Assembly (NCBI GenBank): GCA_023548195.1
Contig: JAJHZJ010000311.1
Span: 3,560,419-3,624,418 of the forward strand
Length of the DNA stretch: 64,000 nt
Reading direction: 5' to 3'
Origin: Bettongia penicillata ogilbyi
Taxonomy: Eukaryota > Chordata > Mammalia > Diprotodontia > Potoroidae
Below are positions 63,961 through 64,000 of the stretch, one piece after another. Under the pieces are notes generated by a model that worked only from the letters and a program-made list of their open reading frames with translations, was not told where the DNA came from and searched no databases. The first letter of the stretch is position 1, and each line of letters starts with the position of its first letter. A program made the position numbers and the translations under genes.

Positions 63961-64000
63961 CTTACGTTGAAGGAGATTATGGTCTGATGCGCACTGAATT

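Larger units (their letters stand above)
59527..64000 (+). other. Probable 3' UTR of the alternative transcript, then downstream sequence
   Basis: No further exon is recognised. AATAAA hexamers on the + strand at 60033-60038 (in a SINE), 61039-61044 and 61201-61206 could end the alternative mRNA, but none is clearly better. The interval also contains CORE-SINE, BovB-tailed SINE, hAT and L2 fragments listed separately. Unassigned stretches are about 59530-59845, 60905-61310, 61470-62010 and 63135-63450. Confidence 0.35.

Noticed and set aside
1..64000. CRISPR arrays, operons, prophage or other prokaryotic systems
   Set aside because: Repeat content, splice sites, a NECTIN1 exon and vertebrate retroelements show this is vertebrate nuclear DNA; no regularly spaced repeats of CRISPR type occur.
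1..64000. tRNA, rRNA or snRNA genes
   Set aside because: The tRNA-like A/B-box text belongs to SINE heads; none forms an intact tRNA that I could identify.

Overview
The window is vertebrate, and its dispersed repeats point to a marsupial. They include CORE-SINEs that carry 'gaggaaactgagg' and end 'cacctagctgcccc', SINEs whose 3' tails match the BovB/RTE retrotransposon, BovB and RTE fragments, long antisense L2 fragments, marsupial-type L1 and HAL1-like pieces, and hAT MITEs. There are no bacterial features: no operons, no CRISPR, no ribosome binding sites. I cannot name the species. Repeat family names are from recognition by eye, and repeat boundaries are good to roughly 10-30 bases unless a target-site duplication is given.

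The only host gene I can support is the 3' end of NECTIN1 (nectin-1, a single-pass immunoglobulin-like cell adhesion receptor), on the + strand. The signal peptide and three Ig domains lie upstream of the window. Two alternative ends are visible. Bases 7883-8427 are the terminal exon of the long PDZ-ligand (delta) form: transmembrane helix, cytoplasmic tail and the C-terminal EWYV that binds afadin. A 3' UTR of about 4.8 kb follows, ending after an AATAAA at 13172. About 48 kb further on, bases 55796-55925, 56555-56665 and 59409-59526 look like a second set of exons: another transmembrane segment and a tail without EWYV, as expected for the alpha/HIgR-type isoform. Both first alternative exons begin in the same reading phase, so either can follow the same shared exon. 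Splice choice would decide whether the receptor is coupled to afadin and actin.

Layout: 1-7882 is intron with old SINE, L1 and L2 pieces and a sharp ZNF143-type motif. 7883-13195 is the delta exon and its 3' UTR. 13196-55795 is intergenic for the delta form and intronic for the alpha form. It is packed with nested transposons: a BovB piece inside a SINE inside an L2 near 20.0-20.8 kb, an L2 reverse transcriptase fragment broken by an RTE-tailed repeat at 29.7-31.7 kb, a SINE with a 13-bp target duplication at 35.8-36.1 kb, and a 2.6-kb antisense L2 at 50.3-52.9 kb. Several simple-sequence tracts lie in this stretch. 55796-59526 holds the alternative exons, and 59527-64000 holds their probable 3' UTR or downstream sequence plus more repeats.

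No previously undescribed biological system is evident. The most useful points are the paired NECTIN1 ends, a tandem splice acceptor that changes the alpha tail, a few homeodomain-site-rich stretches that could be conserved enhancers, and a readable record of nested insertions.
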